Below are positions 12,722 through 16,055 of a stretch of DNA of 16,055 bases, piece by piece. Position 1 is the first letter of the stretch; each line of letters starts with the position of its first letter. Source of the DNA: an uncultured Eubacteriales bacterium (GTDB taxonomy: Bacteria > Bacillota_A > Clostridia > Lachnospirales > Cellulosilyticaceae); NCBI GenBank assembly GCA_900556665.1, contig USPX01000028.1, positions 1-16,055 of the forward strand. The letters run 5' to 3'. A program made the position numbers and the translations under genes. The notes below the pieces were generated by a model, which did no database searches, had not been told where the DNA came from, and saw nothing but the letters and a program-made list of their open reading frames with translations.

Positions 12722-13609
12722 TTAAATGAGCAGTTGCTGTTTGCATAGTTCAATGAAAGCAGATAAGGCTGGAGAAACCCATTTACTTTTGTGATAAAGG
12801 ACTTGGGAGATAATTTCAAAGTTTGGACCGCACCAATTAAGAGGCAGAAGTTTACCACTTTTAAGTTCTTCTTCTACAGCTATTTTAGGGAGTAGGCATA
12901 TACCAAGACCGCTCATGGTAAAAAGTTTAATGGCGTGAATACTGCCTGATTCCAATGTAATATGAGGTATAACGCCGGCGTCTTTTAAGATACGTTCAAA
13001 GGATGCACGGTAACTACAACCAATTTCAGTTAATATAAGGGATTCTCCTTCTAAATCTTGAGGGAGAATCTTTTCTTTTTGTAATAAAGGATGTCCTGGA
13101 TAAGCTAGAAGTACCATAGGTTCATCAGATTCAATTTCAGAGATAAATTCGCTACTTTCTATTTTGGCACCTAATGAAAAGGCCACATCTATAAGATTGT
13201 CACTTAAAAAGTGTCTAAAGTCAGCGCAGCTTCCAAACTTTAAGGAAATTTCAACTTCCGGATAAAGCTGACGATATGCTTTGATGATTTCAGGTAAACG
13301 AATGACACAGAGAGATTCAGCAACGCCAATGGTAAGTAGTCCTTTTGGCGTATTATCTTCACTAATATTATTTTTAATATCCGTTGAAAGCCTTAACATT
13401 TGTCTTGCATAAGGAATAAGTTTTTTGCCCTCATGGGTTAAAAAGATATTTTTCCCCATACGTTCAAAGAGTTTGACACCTAATTCTTCTTCTAATAATT
13501 TAATTTGCGTTGTAACAGAAGATTGTGCATAGTTAAGTTCTTCTGCAGCTTTAGTGAAACTTTGTAATTTGCTGATTGTCAGAAAGGTAGTAAGCTGTTT
13601 TAAATCCAT
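12722..13609 (-). CDS. LysR-family transcriptional regulator
   Basis: 295 residues. A longer frame starts at 13627, but the ribosome binding site GGAGG (13621-13617) lies between that codon and ATG 13609, so 13609 is the start. The N-terminal winged helix-turn-helix (1-60) has TFLTISKLQSFTKAAEELN and AQSSVTTQIKLLEEELGVKLFER, a textbook LysR pattern. The rest is the two-lobed effector-binding domain (GLLTIGVAESLCVIRLPEII from ~90). Such proteins bind DNA as tetramers and often control the divergent neighbour, here the aspartate-semialdehyde dehydrogenase gene, plus their own promoter. The effector is unknown. Its stop lies 11 bp from the stop of the convergent GH2 gene. Confidence 0.9.
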   Translation of the reverse strand: MDLKQLTTFLTISKLQSFTKAAEELNYAQSSVTTQIKLLEEELGVKLFERMGKNIFLTHEGKKLIPYARQMLRLSTDIKNNISEDNTPKGLLTIGVAESLCVIRLPEIIKAYRQLYPEVEISLKFGSCADFRHFLSDNLIDVAFSLGAKIESSEFISEIESDEPMVLLAYPGHPLLQKEKILPQDLEGESLILTEIGCSYRASFERILKDAGVIPHITLESGSIHAIKLFTMSGLGICLLPKIAVEEELKSGKLLPLNWCGPNFEIISQVLYHKSKWVSPALSAFIELCKQQLLI

Positions 13610-13732
13610 TTTAAAACCTCCTATCAAAATAATTGAATGAAACTATCTATATTATCAATTTTACTAATACTTAGTTTTAGCATATGATAAATAAAAAGAA
13701 AATTCAATTAATTTCAAAAGGGGGTAAGTTAT
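13610..13732. promoter_or_regulatory. Divergent control region between LysR gene and asd
   Basis: This 123-bp AT-rich gap must hold both divergent promoters and the LysR site. Possible -10-like boxes occur on each strand (e.g. TATATT near 13654 on plus), but no pair with a good -35 stands out, and no clean T-N11-A palindrome could be fixed by eye. Both ribosome binding sites are clear: GGAGG for LysR, AAAGGGGGTAAG for asd. Confidence 0.4.
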
Positions 13733-14824
13733 ATGGAGAAAAAATTTAAAGTAGGTATTATTGGTGCAACAGGGATGGTTGGACAACGCTTTTTATTACT
13801 TTTAGAAAATCATCCTTGGTTTGAGGTAAAGGTTTTAGCAGCTAGTAAAAGGTCGGCGGGGCAAACTTATGAAGCAGCAGTTAGTGATAGATGGAAAATG
13901 ACAAGCCCTATTCCAGAGAAATATAAAAAGATGGTTATAGAAGATGGAGAAGATGTAGGACTTATAAGTAAACAAGTAGATTTTGTATTTTGTGCCATTT
14001 CTTTAGATAAGGCTAAGACTAAAGCCTTAGAAGAAGCTTATGCTAAAGCAGAAGTACCAGTTATCTCAAATAACTCAGCCAATCGTTATGAAAGTGATGT
14101 GCCAATGCTTATTCCTGAAATCAATGGTCATCATATTGAAGTCATCGAAGCGCAGAGAAAACGTCTTGGCAGCCAATATGGCTTTATAGTTGTTAAACCT
14201 AATTGTTCTATTCAAAGTTATGTACCACCTATTTCAGCATTAATGGCTTTTGAGCCAGAGAAGATTTTAGCTTGTACGTATCAAGCTATATCAGGTTCAG
14301 GAAAATCCTTTAAAGAATGTCCTGAAATTCTAGATAATGTCATTCCTTTTATTCCAGGAGAAGAACAAAAAAGTGAACAAGAACCACTTAAGATTTGGGG
14401 ACAGGTCTCTAATGGCAAGATTGTAAATGCAGCGCAGCCAATTATTACAACGCAGTGCATTAGGGTGCCAGTAGCAGATGGACATTTAGCAGCAGTATAT
14501 GTCAGCTTCAAGAAGAAACCCTCTAAAGAAGAGGTCTTAGAAGCCCTTGTAAAATATGAAGTAAATCCACTCTCAAAGAATTTACCAAGTGCACCAAAAC
14601 AGTTTTTACGTTATATGGAAGAGGAAAATAGACCACAGACAAAGCTAGATCGAGATTTTGAAAAGGGGATGGGCATTACAATTGGTAGGTTAAGGGAAGA
14701 TACAGTGTTTGATTATAAGTTTGTTTGCTTATCTCATAATACATTAAGAGGGGCAGCAGGCGGCGGAGTATTATCAGCAGAGTATTTGGCCGCAGCAGGT
14801 TATTTAGTACCAACAATTTCATAA
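13733..14824 (+). CDS. asd: Aspartate-semialdehyde dehydrogenase, archaeal/fungal type
   Basis: 363 residues. The N-terminal NADP-binding Rossmann loop GIIGATGMVGQRF is at 8-20. The catalytic cysteine is C158 in VKPNCSIQ, followed by AISGSGKSF (~184-192). The active-site histidine is H251 in RVPVADGHLAAV. The length and the SNNSANRY, IRVPVADGH and GMGITIGRLRED motifs follow the archaeal/fungal branch (TIGR00978-like) rather than the classical proteobacterial one. It reduces aspartyl-4-phosphate to aspartate semialdehyde, the branch point to lysine, diaminopimelate, threonine and methionine. It stands alone, not with lysC or dapA, opposite a LysR gene. A related semialdehyde or acyl-CoA reductase role cannot be excluded. 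It ends with a strong terminator. Confidence 0.85.
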   Translation: MEKKFKVGIIGATGMVGQRFLLLLENHPWFEVKVLAASKRSAGQTYEAAVSDRWKMTSPIPEKYKKMVIEDGEDVGLISKQVDFVFCAISLDKAKTKALEEAYAKAEVPVISNNSANRYESDVPMLIPEINGHHIEVIEAQRKRLGSQYGFIVVKPNCSIQSYVPPISALMAFEPEKILACTYQAISGSGKSFKECPEILDNVIPFIPGEEQKSEQEPLKIWGQVSNGKIVNAAQPIITTQCIRVPVADGHLAAVYVSFKKKPSKEEVLEALVKYEVNPLSKNLPSAPKQFLRYMEEENRPQTKLDRDFEKGMGITIGRLREDTVFDYKFVCLSHNTLRGAAGGGVLSAEYLAAAGYLVPTIS

Positions 14825-14843
14825 GATACATTGGTTTAATGAA

Positions 14844-14886
14844 ATACTATCTTAGCAAGAGAAGATGCTAAGATGGTATTTTTTTA
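14844..14886 (+). terminator. Intrinsic terminator after asd
   Basis: ATACTATCTTAGCA (14844-14857) pairs with TGCTAAGATGGTAT (14866-14879) through 14 bp with one U-G, loop AGAGAAGA, and is followed by a run of U to 14886. Confidence 0.85.
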
Positions 14887-15028
14887 GTTACAAGGAGTAA
14901 GTACCATTTAACATTTAAACATAAAAACACACTATTTAAACAGGAATTTATAGTTATACTATTTCTCATGCTAAAATAATTGTTGATTATTCAATAAGTA
15001 ATTAGGAAAAAGATTAGGGAGAAGAAAT

Positions 15029-15937
15029 ATGAAGAAATTTAAATGTATGTTAGGTATATTCATCTTATTAATGGGGTCTTGTACATATGGCAAAGATATA
15101 AATGTTTTTATTAATAATAAGCCTATTGTAATGGATGTTAGGCCAGAGATGAAACGTAGCACAACTTATGTACCAATTAGCTTTATCGCAAAAGAATTAG
15201 GCGCTAAAGTAGAATGGAAGAGTCCAGATGTGATTATTACAAAAGAGGATACAACTATTAAATGTTCAATTGGCACAAATACAGTGAGTAGAAATGAAGA
15301 AGAATTTTCTATAACTGCTATGCCATATTTATCAAATGGACGTACATTAGTGCCATTAAGATTTGTAAGTGAGCAATTAAACTGTAAAGTTTCTTATGAT
15401 AATATAAGTAAGAACATTTATATAGAAGAAAGTGCTACAGATACTCATAAACCATCTTCTAATCCATCATCTTCGAATACTATTTCTAGTAATGATAAGA
15501 ATTTAATTTTATCTAAAGACAATTTATGGGGCGTTAAAAAGGAATCTGTTTATTCAGAGAGTGGACGTGAAGATATTATTTACTTAGTAAATATGCAAAC
15601 TGGAATGGGTAATGAAATTTATTCTACAACAGCTTTTTGTAGAGCAGAGTGGTTAAATGATAATAGATTACTTTTAAGTGGTACTAAAGATTTATTAGGT
15701 GGTAAAGATAGAAAGCATATTATGATTTACAATCCTACAGATAAAAAGGTTCAAAACATTGCAGATGTAGATAGTTTTGAATATGTGAAGGATTTAGATG
15801 CTATTATTTACTTTAAAAGAACTGCTACTGATGATTCGGATTTAGTAGGGAGCAATTGTAAGATATATTATGTATCAGAAAGTAGAACAGAAACAATTAC
15901 ACAAGAACAATATAGTTACTACTGTACATTGTTATAA
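15029..15937 (+). CDS. Exported protein with copper-amine-oxidase-like 'stalk' domain
   Basis: 302 residues. The N-terminus MKKFKCMLGIFILLMGSC is a signal peptide; C18 may be a lipid-anchor cysteine (MGSC is a weak lipobox). Residues ~24-134 form a Cu_amine_oxidN1 'stalk' unit, with INNKPIVMDVRPEM, TTYVPISFIAKELGAKVEW and RTLVPLRFVSEQLNCKVSYD, the hallmark 'vPlRfvse.lga.v.wd' repeats. No copper-oxidase catalytic domain is present; in Firmicutes this domain is a cell-surface module. A Ser/Asn-rich linker (~135-155) leads to a C-terminal part with beta-propeller-like segments (SKDNLWGVKKESV, IYLVNMQTG, AEWLNDNRLLLSGT, IMIYNPTDKKVQNI). Function unknown; likely a cell-envelope protein. AGGGAGAAG precedes ATG 15029. 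Confidence 0.8.
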   Translation: MKKFKCMLGIFILLMGSCTYGKDINVFINNKPIVMDVRPEMKRSTTYVPISFIAKELGAKVEWKSPDVIITKEDTTIKCSIGTNTVSRNEEEFSITAMPYLSNGRTLVPLRFVSEQLNCKVSYDNISKNIYIEESATDTHKPSSNPSSSNTISSNDKNLILSKDNLWGVKKESVYSESGREDIIYLVNMQTGMGNEIYSTTAFCRAEWLNDNRLLLSGTKDLLGGKDRKHIMIYNPTDKKVQNIADVDSFEYVKDLDAIIYFKRTATDDSDLVGSNCKIYYVSESRTETITQEQYSYYCTLL

Positions 15938-15950
15938 TGTACCTTCTTTT

Positions 15951-15990
15951 AAAAGATGACTTCGATAGTATTTTGAAGTCATCTTTTTTT
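15951..15990 (+). terminator. Intrinsic terminator after the stalk-domain gene
   Basis: AAAAGATGACTTC (15951-15963) pairs with GAAGTCATCTTTT (15975-15987), then the U run continues to 15990. The A-rich 5' arm makes it usable in both directions. Nothing else is seen from 15991 to the window end. Confidence 0.85.
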
Positions 15991-16055
15991 ATTTACATTG
16001 ATATTTAAAATTATAGTTTTTTAAATAAGTTTATTGTGTATGGTATTACCTGTAG

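Noticed and set aside
13610..13627. Longer LysR start (MIGGFK extension)
   Set aside because: The GGAGG motif that must precede the start lies inside the extension; ATG 13609 has ideal 7-nt spacing.
14397..14408. GGGGACAGGTCT in asd as an inserted repeat
   Set aside because: It is a single copy in frame within otherwise continuous family sequence (IWGQVSNG), so by itself it may be coincidence; kept only as a note for the GH2 repeat.

Overview
The window is about 16 kb of AT-rich DNA with Gram-positive style signals: AAGGAGG-type ribosome binding sites, some TTG starts, U-tailed hairpin terminators, a lipobox lipoprotein and a copper-amine-oxidase 'stalk' protein. Gene content and codon use suggest a fermentative Clostridia member of the Lachnospiraceae / Cellulosilyticum kind. 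That assignment is an inference from style, not from a search. No rRNA, tRNA, CRISPR array or transposase gene was seen.

Layout. (1) 2-289: the 3' end of a long-chain mannitol-dehydrogenase-family oxidoreductase. (2) 337-773: a compact locus not covered by ordinary gene calls. It encodes a 52-residue single-span membrane peptide on the minus strand (474-632). A convergent ~150-nt plus-strand RNA lies antisense to the 3' end of its message. Each transcript has an extended -10 promoter and a U-tailed terminator, and a long hairpin buries the peptide's Shine-Dalgarno. This looks like a type I toxin-antitoxin module. (3) 858-1328: a strong promoter, a 10-codon leader ORF, an attenuator-like terminator and an internally deleted GNAT acetyltransferase. 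(4) 1445-3363: a PhnO-like GNAT, a metallo-beta-lactamase-fold hydrolase and a RimJ/RimL-type GNAT, the kind of small detoxification/modification genes common in accessory stretches. (5) 3426-4529: an iron-dependent alcohol dehydrogenase with its own terminator.

(6) 4700-8586: a complete CUT2 sugar ABC transporter of the ChvE-GguA-GguB (multiple monosaccharide) type. It comprises a lipoprotein binding protein, a double ATPase with a TTG start, and a permease. A hairpin between the first two genes probably sets their expression ratio. (7) 8604-8800: a 197-bp imperfect palindrome resembling a non-coding mobile element, followed by a truncated small-protein ORF. (8) 9153-12710: a 1185-residue glycoside hydrolase family 2 enzyme without a signal peptide and with C-terminal carbohydrate-binding-like modules. 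With the transporter it suggests import of sugars or small glycosides and cytoplasmic cleavage.

(9) 12722-13609 (minus): a LysR regulator, divergent from (10) 13733-14824, an archaeal/fungal-type aspartate-semialdehyde dehydrogenase. (11) 15029-15937: an exported stalk-domain protein with a strong terminator. The most interesting parts are the toxin-antitoxin-like locus with its apparent RNA switch, the leader/attenuator in front of the gutted GNAT, the palindromic element, and a short GGGGACAGGTCT repeat built into the glycosidase linker.
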